Of a DNA stretch of 64,000 nucleotides, positions 19,901-32,429 are shown in pieces. Source of the DNA: Microcebus murinus (lineage: Eukaryota; Chordata; Mammalia; Primates; Cheirogaleidae). Positions within the stretch are counted from its first letter, which is position 1. Every line of letters starts with the position of its first letter. The stretch spans positions 81,140,001-81,204,000 of the forward strand of contig NC_134108.1 in NCBI RefSeq assembly GCF_040939455.1. The letters are read 5' to 3'. Position numbers and translations under genes: made by a program. The notes below the pieces were generated by a model. That model searched no databases and was not told where the DNA came from. It saw only the letters and a program-made list of their open reading frames with translations.

Positions 19901-20474
19901 TTGATTAAATAATCTCATCTCCAAACATTTAAAAAGCAATGTTATTTCATTAATTCCATATTAAAATAACCCAAAATACAAAAATGTTAACTTCGGTATA
20001 GATTATTAATTCAATTTCAACAAAAAAAATCTCCCAGGTTCTCACACGAGAAAAATTTTACAAGTCAAGAATTAATATTTACAGGGTTGACATTATTTCT
20101 CAACAAACTTCACAATCACAAAGAATAAACCGATTCTATTTTTAAAATTCACTACTTAAAAGTGGTTAACCTATTTAATCTTTTGGAATTTATGTCAAGT
20201 ATCTTGGCATCTTGAAAATATCTCACAAACTATAGTCTGAGGGTTCTCCTCAACTGGCAACTTCAGCAGATAAAATTGAGCAAGAGATTTAGTCTACTAG
20301 ATTTGAGGAAGTTCAATAGGCAGTACCCAAATCTGTCTTGAAACAACAGTTGTTTTACTACTTCTGTGTTTCTTGAAAGTAGACTTACAAAAGAAGATCT
20401 ATTATGACAATAAATATATAGATTAACATGTATGCCAGACCAACAAGTTTTTTCTTCATTTTAAGAAAATGAAT

Positions 20475-20500
20475 GGAGATTATATATATATATAATCTCC
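20475..20500. repeat. Perfect 26-bp AT-rich palindrome
   Basis: GGAGATTATATAT followed immediately by its exact reverse complement ATATATAATCTCC, with no spacer; able to form a hairpin or cruciform. It lies in intron 4 and has no evident function. Confidence 0.95.
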
Positions 20501-21311
20501 TTTTTTTTCTTTTGGTCATGAGCAACAGACCTTCCGGAAGATTTTGACAGTCTTCAGGAAGAAAAATTCTCCATTATGTACAATTCCTTAAACTTTAACA
20601 TTAACAGCATTTTAGTATCCACAGTATAATAAAAAGATAATCTTAAACGCTTCAAATTTTAACAAAATTTTTTTACATTTCAAAAATGGACTGAATTATG
20701 CTCAGCAAAGCTTCAGTGTTAGGTGCACTTTATTATATTTATGATGCTTTAAAAACTAGTAATTCACATTAGGCTTCTATGATAACTTTTTAGAATGTTT
20801 CATTGCCATTTCATTTCCTAACTACGTGGAATAAAACAGCATATACTGTATTGGGAAAGCTGAAAAATGTACACTAATTATGTCAGGGCCACCAGTTTTA
20901 ACTTAAACTTTTAATGCTGGTGTCTCTCCTTAGAATATGAATTAACTAACAGAACTGTTATAACACGTCTATTTCATGCCTTCCTACACTGCCTTCTGGC
21001 TCTTTGTTTTATAATTAAAGTACCTAATACAGAATAAAATGTGGTTAAAAAAATGCTCTCAAAATGCATACTATGAAACTTTATTCTCAAATACCTTTTT
21101 GTAATCATAAGTTAAATATGTTTATGTTTACTTTACATCTTTTTACTTTGTATTTTACATAATATAACTAATACCACTTCTACCTATGTTTGTTTTCATG
21201 AAACTTTTATATATATTTTTTCATGTGCTCATGGCAAGAAACCTAAGAGACAGAGTATCTATAATCAAGCCTGTTCTGTTGAGATTCCAATATATTTCTT
21301 TCTTTCTTTTT

Positions 21312-22045
21312 TCTTTTTTTGAGACAAGTCTCACTCTGTCACCCAGGCTAGAGTGCAGTGGTGTCAGACTAGCTCACAGCAACCTCAAACTCCTGGGCTC
21401 AAGTCATCCTCCTGCCTCAGACTCCCTAGTACAGTGTTTCCCCCCAAATAAAACAGGGTCTTATATTTATTTTTCCTCAAGAAGACACCCTAGGACTTAT
21501 TTTCAGGGGATGTGTTATTTTTTTTAAGTACAGTACAACAATCTACATTTATTCAAATGTAGCTGTCTTCTTCTAGAACATCATCATAACTCTCCAAACC
21601 CCAAATTCCATCCTGAATTTCTTGTGACTCTATTTCATTTAGAACTATTGGCCCCAATCTCTCACGTCGAGCGATAGAGCTCTCATGGGGCAGATGAGAA
21701 GGGCTGCTCGTCTTCTTTACCTCTCAGAGACGAAATTCATGGGTTGTGCAGATACAGCCACGCCCATCACTAGGTCGTATTTTCAGGGTAGGGCTTATAT
21801 TGCGCAAATGCTTAGAAATCCTGCTAGGGCTTATTTTATGGGTAGGTCTTAATTTTGGGGAAATATGGTAGCTGGGACTACAAGCACATGCCACTAAGCC
21901 TGGCTAATTTTTTCTATTTATAGTACAGATGAGGTCTTACTTTTGCTTATGCTGGTCTGGAACTCCTGACTTCAAGCCACCCTCCCACCTCGGCCTCCCA
22001 GAGCACTAAGATTATAGGCATGAGCCACTCCACCCCACCTGGCCC
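21312..22045 (-). mobile_element. Alu, antisense, split by a DNA transposon
   Basis: Two Alu parts in complement orientation, 21,312-21,429 (GAGACAAGTCTCACTCTG) and 21,871-22,045 (ending GAGCCACTCCACCCCACCTG), are separated by the Tc1/mariner element at 21,432-21,868. An 11-bp ATATATTTCTT-type flank is seen on both sides. Fairly diverged. The 113-codon plus-strand frame at 21,186-21,527 is made of Alu and transposon sequence and is not a gene. Confidence 0.85.
21432..21868. mobile_element. Non-autonomous Tc1/mariner-type element inserted in an Alu
   Basis: 437 bp flanked by TA on both sides (21,430-21,431 and 21,869-21,870), within the Alu site AGTAGCTGGGACTAC, which becomes continuous when the element and one TA are removed. 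Ends read CAGTGTTTCCCCCCAAATAA and the complement CCATATTTCCCCAAAATTAA, imperfect inverted repeats. Subterminal GGGCTTAT motifs repeat near the right end. There is no transposase ORF. The TA duplication identifies the superfamily; family name not assigned. Confidence 0.8.
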
Positions 22046-22158
22046 CTGATATATTTCTTATAATGGACATCATAATGATGCTGTTTCATATCTTATATTT
22101 GTAATAAAAAAATCCTGAAAGGTTATTATTGCACATTATAATGTTACTTCAGATTTTA

Positions 22159-22293
<135 letters not shown>

Positions 22294-23689
22294 TCATTTC
22301 AGAATATATTTAAAAATATGCAATGCCCCAACTTCCATATTTGTAAACATATTAAAATAATAAAGCTGGTCTAATTCTCTAATTATAGTCTCCCATAACA
22401 TTTTCTATTGGTGAAAAATAAGTATCAGACCCACATATCGAATATTAGCACAGGTTAAAACCAAAGGGGAAACCAGAATGTATAAAGATGAATGCAAGAA
22501 ACAGAAGCAATATATATAGTATTTATATATAGTATTTCTTACTTTACATAAAGGAATATGATAGCAATTTGTGGAATTAGACAGGCAACTAAGAGTTTCC
22601 TTGTTTAATTTGATTTATTCATTTTTTCTTTTAAAAGATAATGAAAAGAAAATTACTCAAATGTAATTTTGAGAAAATATACTATTCATTATAGTTTTTA
22701 GAAAGTAGATTCATACTACAAATGACAAAATAAAAATACGTATTTGGATTAATGAACTGTGTTTTTTCAAGGTAAGAACTATTTGTTTATATACTGTTAC
22801 TTAAGATTTTGAAATAGTATATATGTATATTTAAATATCTACCATTAATAACTTTAAATTAGAAAAAAATTATAAGATAAAAACATTATAATATGGTTGT
22901 GTTTTAACACTATTACAGTGCAAATATGTATATATAATGGAGGATACACACAACTTTAGACACAAACACTATCACCAAAAGCTAAATTAATGTTATTATA
23001 TACATCAGAGATAAGTTTAGATATATACTGGGAGTTCAATATTTAATGTTTATTTTTCTTTAATAATTTCCTATAGAGTAGTTTATTAAATTTTCAAATA
23101 ATATAAAGATATAAAAATATATAAATATATTAATGACTATTATTCCCAGGAAGACGTCATCTTGGAAAGGGATATATATAATCAGGTCACAAAGAAGAGC
23201 TACTGGAAGGGTAGTAATTAAATTTAAAATCTTTAAAGTCACAATGTGGCCCAAAAGAAACATGGCAAAACTCCACAGAGATAAATGGTATTCACTGCGA
23301 CTAAGAGCTCTGCTTGAAAACATAAAAAAACTGAGAACAAAAATCAAAGTGGAATCAGCTGGAGCCTTAGAACTGAAGGAAAACAAAGTCTTCTAGGAAC
23401 TTTCCATGTTGAGAATTTTGACTTAATGTTAAGTGAAATATTGCTATTTTAAAACATGTAAGTATATGTTTTAAAGCTAATTAAAACTGAACAGCAATAG
23501 ATGCTTCATTTTAAACTTACTGAGCATAGAGACCATGTCTTCTTCATAAGTGTATACCTACAATCCTAACAAAACAATTTATACAGAGTTAATTGCTCAA
23601 CACATGTTTGCTTAAGTTTGGAGATATTTAAACAAAACTCTACATTTATCTAATGTCTGTTTTCACAGAAACAGAAAATACAATGCTAA

Positions 23690-24835
23690 AATTCATATTC
23701 TAACCAAAGCAATCTTGACCAAAAGAATAAAGCTGGAGTTACCATATTTTCTGATTTCAAAATATGTTTTTGAGCTACTATAATTAAAACAGCATGGTAC
23801 TGGGATAAAAACAGACATATCAACCAATGAAACCGTATAGAAATCCCAGAAATAAACCCATGCATTTATAGTCAATTGGTTTTCGACAAAGGTGCCAAGA
23901 ACACACAATAAGGAAAGGACAATTTTTTCAATAAATGGTGCTAGGAAAACTGTATAATCACATGCAGAAGAATGAAATTAGAGCCTTACCTCACACCATA
24001 TATAAAAATCAAGTCAAAATGGACTAAAGACTTAAACTTAAGACCTCAAACTTTAAAACTACTAGAAGAAAACATAGGGGAAAAGCTCCACAACATTGTT
24101 CTAAGAAATGATTTCTTGAATATGACCTCTGAAGAACAGGCAACAAAAGCAAAAATAGACAAATGGGATTGTATCAAACTGAAAATGTTCTGCATAGCAA
24201 ATAAAACAATAAACAGAGAAAAGAAACAACCTACAGATTGGGAAAAAATATCTGTAACCACACAATTGATAAGGGCCTAATATCCAAAATACATAAGGAA
24301 CTCAACTCAATAGCAAGAATAAAAACAACCTAATTAAAAAGTGGGCAAAGTACATGAAACAGACATTTCTCAAAAGACATATGACTAGCTAACAGATATG
24401 AAAAAAAAAAGTTCAAACATCTCTATAAGGGAAATGCAAATCAAAACCACAATGAGAATCACTCACACCTGCTGGAATGGCTATTATCAAGAAGACAATA
24501 AAAAAGATAAGTGTTGGTGAGGATGCAGAGAAAAGGAAACCACTGTACATTCCCACGACTGTTGGTGGGAATGGAAATCAGTACAGCCAATATGGAAATC
24601 AGTACAGTGGTTCCTAAAAAAACTAAAAATAGCATTATCATATGATCCAGCACTACTGGGTATATACCCAGGATGATACCACTACTGAGTATATAATTTA
24701 AAGGAATCAAAATGAGCATGCCAAAGGGATATCTTCACTCACATGTTCACTGCAGCATTATTCACAGTAACTAAAGTATGGAAGCAACCTAAATGACCGT
24801 CAAGTGATGAATGGATAATGAATGGAAAACGTGAT

Positions 24836-24894
<59 letters not shown>

Positions 24895-25395
24895 AATACT
24901 ATACAGCCTTTAAAAGGAAACTATGTCACTTGCAGCAACATGAATGAACCTGGAGTACATTATGTTAAGTGAAATTAAGCCAGGCACAGAAAGACAAATA
25001 CTGTATGATCTCATTTACATGTGGAATCTAAAAATGTTGAACTCGTAGAGGCAGAGAGTATAATGAAGTTTACCAGAGGCTGGGGGTATGTGGGTAGAGT
25101 GGGGTGGAGAGTGGGAAAGGAGGACATGTTGGTTTGGTCGAAGGGTACAAGTTTCAGTTACAAGGAAGGAATAAGTTTTAACGATGCATTGCACAGCATG
25201 GTGACCACAGTTAATAATAATGTATACCTTAAAATTGTCAAAATGGTTATCACAAAAAAAATAAGTAGGTGAGGTGATAAATATGTTAATGTGTTATTTA
25301 ATCCTTCCACAATATATACATATTTCAAATATCACATTGTACCCCATAAATACAATTATCATTTGTCAATTAAAAATCTTTTAAAAATATGAAAA
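23690..25395 (+). mobile_element. L1 fragment, 3' part of ORF2 plus 3' UTR, degenerate
   Basis: The end of a LINE-1 in plus orientation. Translated pieces such as EPYLTPYIKIKSKWTKDLNL (about 23,978) and WDCIKLKMFCIANKTINREK match L1 ORF2 C-terminal sequence, and the 3' UTR runs to an A-rich end near 25,390. Stops and indels break the frame. A (CA)26 microsatellite sits inside at 24,841-24,892. The 102-codon frame at 23,972-24,280 is part of this element. Confidence 0.9.
24841..24892. repeat. (CA)26 microsatellite
   Basis: Fifty-two bases of uninterrupted CA, in the L1 3' region. Likely length-polymorphic. Confidence 0.98.
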
Positions 25396-25477
25396 AAGGC
25401 TACCTCTCTGTTAGAATGTATTAGGAAAAAACATTAAATAGTAACCATCTTGTGGGAAGAAACCATATCTAAATATT

Positions 25478-25682
25478 CTATATCAAAGATCAACAAACTT
25501 TCTTAAAGGGACTGGTAATAAATATTTTTTGACTTGGTGGGCCATACAGTCTCTGTTGTAACTACTCATTTCTGCTGCTGAGCAAAAGAAGCCAAAGCAA
25601 AATGAATAAACAGCTATGACTGGATCTGGCCCAGTGGTAAGCCAGATTTGGTCCAAGGGCTAACAGTTTTCCCACTCCTGTT
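25478..25682 (+). mobile_element. MER5A-like hAT-Charlie relic
   Basis: GTGGGCCATACAGTCTCTGT and AACTACTCATTTCTGCTGCT are the recognisable MER5A core, with CTGGATCTGGCCCAGTGGTA and a terminal part CCCACTCCTG. Old and non-coding. Confidence 0.8.
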
Positions 25683-26555
25683 TACATATTCCCACAATAG
25701 CACTGTAGTATGTTTTAACAGTATCTCACCTAATATAAGATGAAAAAATATTTCTTTAGTTTAGGAATAAGGATACAATGGATCATTGGATTTCCTTCCT
25801 AATGAGATTTTTCTGGTCATAATTATGATTTTAAATAGAAATTAGTAGGGATATTAAAAAATAGAAAACAAAGAAAAAATACTTTTACAATAGCCTATCA
25901 CAGTGTGTCCCACAATCACTGGTTCTGCCAAATGTTATAAGAAATCATGTCAATAAAGTGTTTCATGTTAAAAATTAAAAAAAGAAAACTCCATATCTAA
26001 TGTATACTACTAGAATATTACCTAGTAATTTAAAATTCCCTGAGTACCATTCATTCCTCACTTCTATGTGACAGGTACTACAGATATGGGGTGGGGGGTA
26101 CACAAAACAGTAAAAGAAAATACAAACATTATTTTAAGTAAAGTTTATTTAATATTTATGAAAGCAGCCTGTTACTGTTAAGTACATTTTTATTAAAATT
26201 AATGGTACTTACAAGTATATAATTTTTAAAATGAATAAAACTTTAAAATGTGCATTAGTTAACTATTTTTAAAAATATCAAATGAGAGATAATTCAATAT
26301 AAAAAGATAAAACACTTCCATTTTAAGGGTTGTGGTAGGCTAGGTTATTCAAAACAAACTCTTGCTAAAAAACAACTAAAACTGTCAGATAAAGTATAAA
26401 AATATATCTTTATAAAATCACTCAATGTGATTTTTCAATGTAAGTGAAAAGAAATACAAACATAAAATCAAAAAATAAAGTCCTTGTAATCTTAAATTAG
26501 AACTGGAAATATCAGTATAAATTCATGATGCATTTTTCTCATAAAAATGTATTTG

Positions 26556-26845
26556 CACCCAGCATGGTGGCTCACACCTGTTATCCTAGAACTCTGGGAG
26601 GCTGAGGCGGGAGGATCATTTCAGCTCAGGAGTTTGAGACAAGCCTGAGCAAGATCAAGACCCCATCTCTATAAAAAAACACAAAAATTAGCCAGGCATG
26701 GAGGCATGTGCCTGTAGTCCCAGCTACTCCAGAGGCTAAGGCAGGAGGACCGCTAGAGCCCAGTAGTTTGACGCTACAGTGAGCCACGATGATGCCACTG
26801 CATTCTAGCATAGGCAACAGAGCAATACTGTCTAAAAAAATTCTG
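26556..26845 (+). mobile_element. Alu, old (AluJ-like), sense orientation
   Basis: Starts CCCAGCATGGTGGCTCACAC and retains both monomers, ending GCAACAGAGCAATACTGTCT then A-rich. It is diverged and lacks the long lemur-type middle segment, consistent with an older insertion. Confidence 0.9.
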
Positions 26846-27409
26846 ATACATACACTATGTTGTCATATTTCTAATGTGATTCCTCAAAGAGTGAGATTAT
26901 GTCTCCAAACAAAAGCAAAAAAATGTATTTGCTAGTTCTGTTAATTGAAAAGGCTTAGAAGCAATGACCCAATAAAAATGTGTAACTTTGCCATGTATAT
27001 TATGATTCTAAATCCTATTTCCCAATAAAAGGAACCAGGGCTCCTTGGCTGATTCCAGGCCTGCAGCAGGGAATGTACAAAAGTCTGGAACAGCTAGTCG
27101 TAGTGGAAAATAAGGAAACTATCAAATACTACTTGGACTGTCACATGGGAAGTTCACAGAAACCAACCTGAAGGGCTCTAAATGTTAAAAAGAATAATGA
27201 CACAATATTGACATCAAATAATTAACTACTTGATATAGTTTATTGTGAGTTTCAATTACCACTACTTACTCAGAAGTCCTCAATTCATGAACTTTAAGCA
27301 CACAACATACACAAGACATTATATTAACAGATAAGGAATTCTTTTTTTCCAAGGTTGTAAGCAATGTCAATAATACAAAAATTCAATCTCAGAATCATAA
27401 ACAGATGGA

Positions 27410-27481
27410 ATGAAGATAATTTTGTTAAAAACTATGTTGCATGGGATGAAGACAATTTTGTTAAAAACTATGTTGCATGGA
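27410..27481. repeat. 36-bp tandem duplication
   Basis: ATGAAGATAATTTTGTTAAA plus the rest of the unit, ending GTTGCATGGG, is present at 27,410-27,445 and again at 27,446-27,481 with two differences. It gives an open-frame peptide repeat (MKIILLKTMLHG) only because 36 is a multiple of three; not a gene. Confidence 0.9.
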
Positions 27482-28984
27482 ACCTGGTTTCTAGACTTCT
27501 ATAGGGCTTTTACAAAAGGATTTAAGCTCCAAGATTTTGTAATATTACTAAAATTTAAGAACACGATTTCTAAATCCATATTCTTCTTCATTTCCAAATC
27601 ACAATATGTTCTTCACTTTGTAATATTAACAGTATATCTTTGACAAGGAAATGGTGGCAGCACATGACTAAGAAAAGCTGTAGTAGCTATAGGCATGTAA
27701 TTAAACTGTTTTATGGTAACTAAGATATGAAACAAAATTAAAAAGAATAAAGTATTACTTTTACCTTCTGCCCCAACAATATTTTCCTCACTAGTTATTT
27801 TATTATCAGCAGTATGTTACATTATTGTCCCAAACATATCTGAAAAGAAATCAAACTGATAACATTTCATTTGCTTTACTAAAGAATATGAAAACATAGC
27901 ACTTTGTCAAAGTTCCCGTATCTTCGTTTTTTTCATAATCCTTTCTTTGTGTGCATCATATCTTCTAAATATCTGAAAATACCTGACCTAGTCCATTTGC
28001 TTCCTTCCAAAATGAATTAGACTCAACTCCAATTCTAGAAGTTATTTACTAATATTCTAAAACTGCACTGTTTAAAATATGGTACACAGACTGGTGTATC
28101 TTTGTGAAACATTTATTACCAATCTTCAGTGAGATAAAGCAAGTCAACTGTATCCCAAAGCACACTCCTAATTTCACTTGACTTCTTTTTTTGTTATTGC
28201 AAAACTTTCTCAAAGAAAGCAGTGCATTAAATTACATTCTGGCAAAAGTGCCTCATCTCTTCTTGAACCAGTAACACACCATTTACAGATAGGATAATCA
28301 GAACAGCACTGACCTAAAGAATTCTAGGAAAAGATGTTCTAATTTTGCAATGGTCTCCAAATATAGAAAAATTTTCACCCAGATTAATATCTAACTGAAA
28401 TGCTACAACTTCCATTTAATCCCATTCTCTTATCCTTTATGCCAACAAGAACAGGTGTTCAAATACCAATTCTTCTCTATATATTTAAAGGGCAATACTT
28501 CCTCCCCATTTGGAACTCTTTTGACAAATTTATTTTGAATAAAGTCATTTGGGAAGTCAACCATCTTGTAATCAGATACTTCTAGTATAATAAAAATCTA
28601 TCTTAAGATAATTTATATTATTCATTTATAAGACATATATCCACATTCCACTTAATAACATTTATGATCAATGCTTTAGAATTTTCATTTTGTTTTCAGA
28701 GTTTATAAATCCACTATATTAAACAAAATGACAGGAGAATAGAGTAAAATTAAAATAAAACTAGCTTTTCTTTAGATTGTAAGGATCTGAGCTTTTTATT
28801 TACCATTAAGGAAAAACAATGTAATTATAGTAAAAATTATTATGTAAAAGAATTAGTAACCTGTTAACTCTTCTGAAAGCAGGTAAAGATTTTTTTTAAG
28901 AATTTTTTAACATTGACTAATCTACCCAACAAGTCTAAGCAAATATATACTTTTGCAATTCAATTAAAGTTAAGAGTTGTTAAG

Positions 28985-29115
28985 CCCACCCTAGGCTGCT
29001 GGAGGATGAGAGACTACATGAAAGAGAGCTGAGGAATCCCAGCCAAGGTCATCTTAGACCAATTATCCTAGAGCTGACCCGTCAGCTGATCATAGATGCT
29101 TGAGCAAGCTTAGAT
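28985..29115 (+). mobile_element. MLT1-like LTR fragment
   Basis: AGACTACATGAAAGAGAGCT, CCCAGCCAAGGTCATC and GACCCGTCAGCTGATCATAG resemble the central part of MLT1-type LTRs. Short and diverged. Confidence 0.5.
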
Positions 29116-30667
29116 GCCATCAGCCAACCACCAACTTAAAGACTTAAGAAAAACAACAAATGGTTATTGGTTTAAGTCACTTTTAAAAAAAAAGGTTAAG
29201 ACTTGTTTAAGGACTATTTGATTATTACAAGGAGATGCTGATATGTCCTGGTTTGCCTGAAACAATCCTGGTTTTCATCTGTTGTCTGGACATATTATTA
29301 ACAGTGCCTTGGTCAGTAAATTCTATGGTCACCCAAACATAACTGTGCTTAAAAACTTTGTTTTGCAACTTAAATTACTTATAAGTTTTTTTTAACCAGA
29401 TGCTTTATAATGTCCTTATAACTCTGTTTAACAATAGTCTCTACAATTCAGACATATTGAAAAGAAAAATTAACTATTATGTTATTTAAGTTAGAATCTA
29501 AATATGGCAGTGTAAGTATTTCTGACATTTAGGTAGATTTTAGGATCCTAAAGAATATTACAAGAATTTAAAAAGCCCTAGCCAGATGAAATGAATACAT
29601 AAAAGTTAATGTCCCACTTTATACTACAAAATAACCAGTTAGACAAAAATAACCAGCTATAATAGAAGAAAATATTTGAATTAGAAAAAAGGTATAGATA
29701 TAATCAATTCATCTATAAATAATCCAATACAATGAGATAAGTACTAAAGTGAAACAATCTTTTTTTCAGTTATTATTACATATATTATTTATTTCCCATA
29801 CCCTATTAAGAGAGAAAGTAAGTTGCAAAGGGTCACAAAAACATAATCTCACAGATGAAGAAGATAGTGCTCTATTACAAAAATTTAATTTTGATCTTCT
29901 CTGAATTATTTTTCAAGGGCACTAATATGGGTCCTTCTGTTTAGATCCAGTTTTTTACATAAAAGATAAGCTAAAATGGACTATAACATTGATAAATCTT
30001 TTAGGAGTAGTTTAATGAGAAAAAACTGCTCTTTAGCATCTTTATAGAGATCTGTAGAGATGTAGCAGGTACAGAAAGACAAAAATATTAAATGCATACC
30101 TATTTTTTTCATTAATGGAAAATCTGAATTTTTTTGGAGGGACAAATAAGAAAACTGAACGTAGTGGCTAAAAGAATGTGCTTGTGAATATTAAGTTCTT
30201 ATATTTCTATCCTATTTCTTAGAACTTTAGAACTCTTAATTATTTATAGCACTGACTTTATAACATTGTGTCAAAACAAAACAGTATGAGGTAAAAATTA
30301 ACATGATTTTATTAAGCAAGGTACTTTCATATAATAAACATGACATTTTTTTTAATTGCTGTCTTTTAATTTTTTTATTTAATTATTTTTATTTTTTTAA
30401 ACATGACATTTTTAGTAAAAAAATTGTTTTACTTGGAAAGAACATTTTATATTTTTATATTATATTTACATTATACATTAAAATACTTTGTTATAACTTT
30501 ATAATTATACACAATTATATATAAGTCAGAGAACACTACATATATATGAAAAATATCTTGTAAATGGCAGTTAATAGTTTCTAAATATGATTATTTTTTC
30601 ATTTATATAACTTATGTAAGCAATTTGTTTTCTAGCCAAACTAGTCTTAAACCCAACTCCAATAATG

Positions 30668-30822
30668 AATGGGGTTTTTTGTGTGTTTTTTTTGTTTGTT
30701 TTTATAGAAATGGGGTCTTGCTTTTGCTCAGATTGGTCTTGAATTCCTGACCTCAAGCAAGCCTCCCACTTCAGCCTCCCAAAGTGGTAGGATTACAGGT
30801 GTGAGCCACCATGTCAGGCCTA
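30668..30822 (-). mobile_element. Alu right-monomer fragment, antisense
   Basis: GAAATGGGGTCTTGCTTTTG through ATTACAGGTGTGAGCCACCA; only one monomer is present and the left end is a T-rich run. Confidence 0.85.
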
Positions 30823-30889
30823 TGAATTGTTTCTTAAGCATTTAGCTTTTGGAAATCATGTTTTCAAAAAACAAACCTTCAACATGTAG

Positions 30890-31405
30890 ACTGATTTCAA
30901 ATATGTCACCAATTTCTTTGCTCTTCCTTGTACTCACACCTCTTGTAGTGGGACTCCCATTATGAACTGGAGTGCAGTTCCTCACCTCTTAAATCTGGCC
31001 TAGCCTTATTTATGACTTATTTTGACCAATACATTATGGTCGAGGTGACAGTGTCACTTCCAAGCCTAGATGTTAAGAGGTTCCTTTGCATGGCTTCTTT
31101 CTCTCTCCTTAGATCCATGTCTCTTTCATGAGAATAAGGTAGAATGAGAGGTTGTAAAACAGAGCTGAGTCCACCCAATCGAGGCCATTCTCCAACAGCT
31201 AGCACTCAGCCAACTGCTAGCTGACTGTGGATTCATGAGTAAGCCCAGCAAAGATTATCCACGTCAACCCAGATCAGCAGAACCATTCAGCTGATTCATA
31301 GACTTATGAGCAAAAATAAATGTTATTGCTGTAATGTCATTGAGGGTATGTGTTTAGTGGTAGCTATATTATTGTGGCAATAAATAACTAATACAGAAAC
31401 TGATA
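30890..31405 (+). mobile_element. MLT1-like LTR (ERVL-MaLR)
   Basis: A full-length-looking diverged LTR. The 5' half has GGGACTCCCATTATGAACTG and CTTATTTTGACCAATACATT; the 3' half has ATAAATGTTATTGCTGTAAT and ends near AATAAATAACTAATACAG. Non-coding. Confidence 0.65.
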
Positions 31406-31900
31406 CTTAGAAGTGGTGTGTGACATAACAAAAACTTAAAATAAGTGGCATTGACTTTGCATCAAACTAACAGTTACAGTTACAGAAAGTGGAAAAGTAA
31501 TGAGGAAAGTGTAGGAAACTAAAAAAATGGTAACCCATGTCATAGTGCTGAAATATGCTATCCACAATAACCTGGCATAAGTTACACAGTATATCTAAGA
31601 AACTATTGGACTTGAGCAAGCTAACTTCCAAACAGAATGCTGAAAAGGCCAACTGCTTGCTCCTAGCTAAGTATAATAAGGTTCTGCACGAAAAAGATGA
31701 GCTAAAGAAAGAGCTAGTCATTTTAGAGGCAGAATTTAGAGGGAATAGAGAAGGATTAGGAGTTGATGGGATGGAAAATAAAACTATTTCATTTCCAGTC
31801 TCCTGTAATATTTTCAAAATAAAATGAAGCCCATGGACAAAGGCCAAATCAAGGATATAGCTGTAGGTTCCTTTCTTAAGATTACTAAAAGAATTAAGGC
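31405..31900 (+). mobile_element. MaLR internal sequence, probable
   Basis: Directly follows the LTR at 30,890-31,405 in the position of internal element sequence: a start resembling AAGTGGTGTGTGACATAACA, then purine-rich DNA. The 90-codon plus-strand frame at 31,555-31,827 (lysine- and glutamate-rich, KKLLDLSKLTSKQNAEKANC) may be a decayed internal coding remnant, but I cannot assign it. Confidence 0.45.
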
Positions 31901-32094
31901 AGAATCTAAATAGACATTCTCAGTTTGGCAAAAGACTTTTTAGGAAGTTTCTGGGCATGATCCCATAGAATTCTGATCTCCAAGTAATAGTGATTATATC
32001 TAGAGCAATCATGTCTCCAAAAACAACTGTGGTTGTGGACTTTAAAGCATGGCGTGGACTTAGCCATATAGAAAGCACACAAAATTTTTAAAGT

Positions 32095-32340
32095 GCGTTG
32101 TACTGGTCAAAAATCCTCTAGCCCGGACTCCTGGACTTTCCTGTGACTTGCTTGGCCAACAGAATGCAGTAGAAATAACACTGTGCTAATTTAAGGTGCC
32201 TTGCATCTTCTGCTCTCTTTCTTGGACTTCTATCTCTGCCATGAGAACAAGCCCAAGTTATCCTGTTGAGGGATGAGAGAGCATGTGGAGCAGAGTATAG
32301 CACGGCTATTTTTCTTTTTTCAACAAGATCACAAAGCCAA
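32095..32340 (+). mobile_element. Second MLT1-like LTR fragment
   Basis: TGACTTGCTTGGCCAACAGA and TGCCATGAGAACAAGCCCAA match MLT1-type LTR central motifs. Together with the LTR at 30,890 it could mark the two ends of one decayed element. Confidence 0.5.
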
Positions 32341-32429
32341 GCCAAAAAAAACAGAAAATTTCTCTCTTCCTACTTCTGTTAGTCATAGCCCCCCCCCACC
32401 ATCATTCTTAATACAGACCTTCAGACTTG

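Noticed and set aside
21186..21527. 113-codon plus-strand ORF
   Set aside because: Composed of flanking intron, antisense Alu and the start of the Tc1/mariner element.
23972..24280. 102-codon plus-strand ORF
   Set aside because: Translated sequence is the C-terminal part of L1 ORF2; a transposon remnant, not a host gene.
24841..24892. Regular short repeats considered as a possible array of biological interest
   Set aside because: A plain (CA)26 microsatellite; no spacers, hence no CRISPR-like structure.
31555..31827. Possible host gene from a Lys/Glu-rich 90-codon frame
   Set aside because: It immediately follows an MLT1-type LTR in the position of internal element sequence and has no recognisable host homologue. 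Kept only as part of the retroelement.
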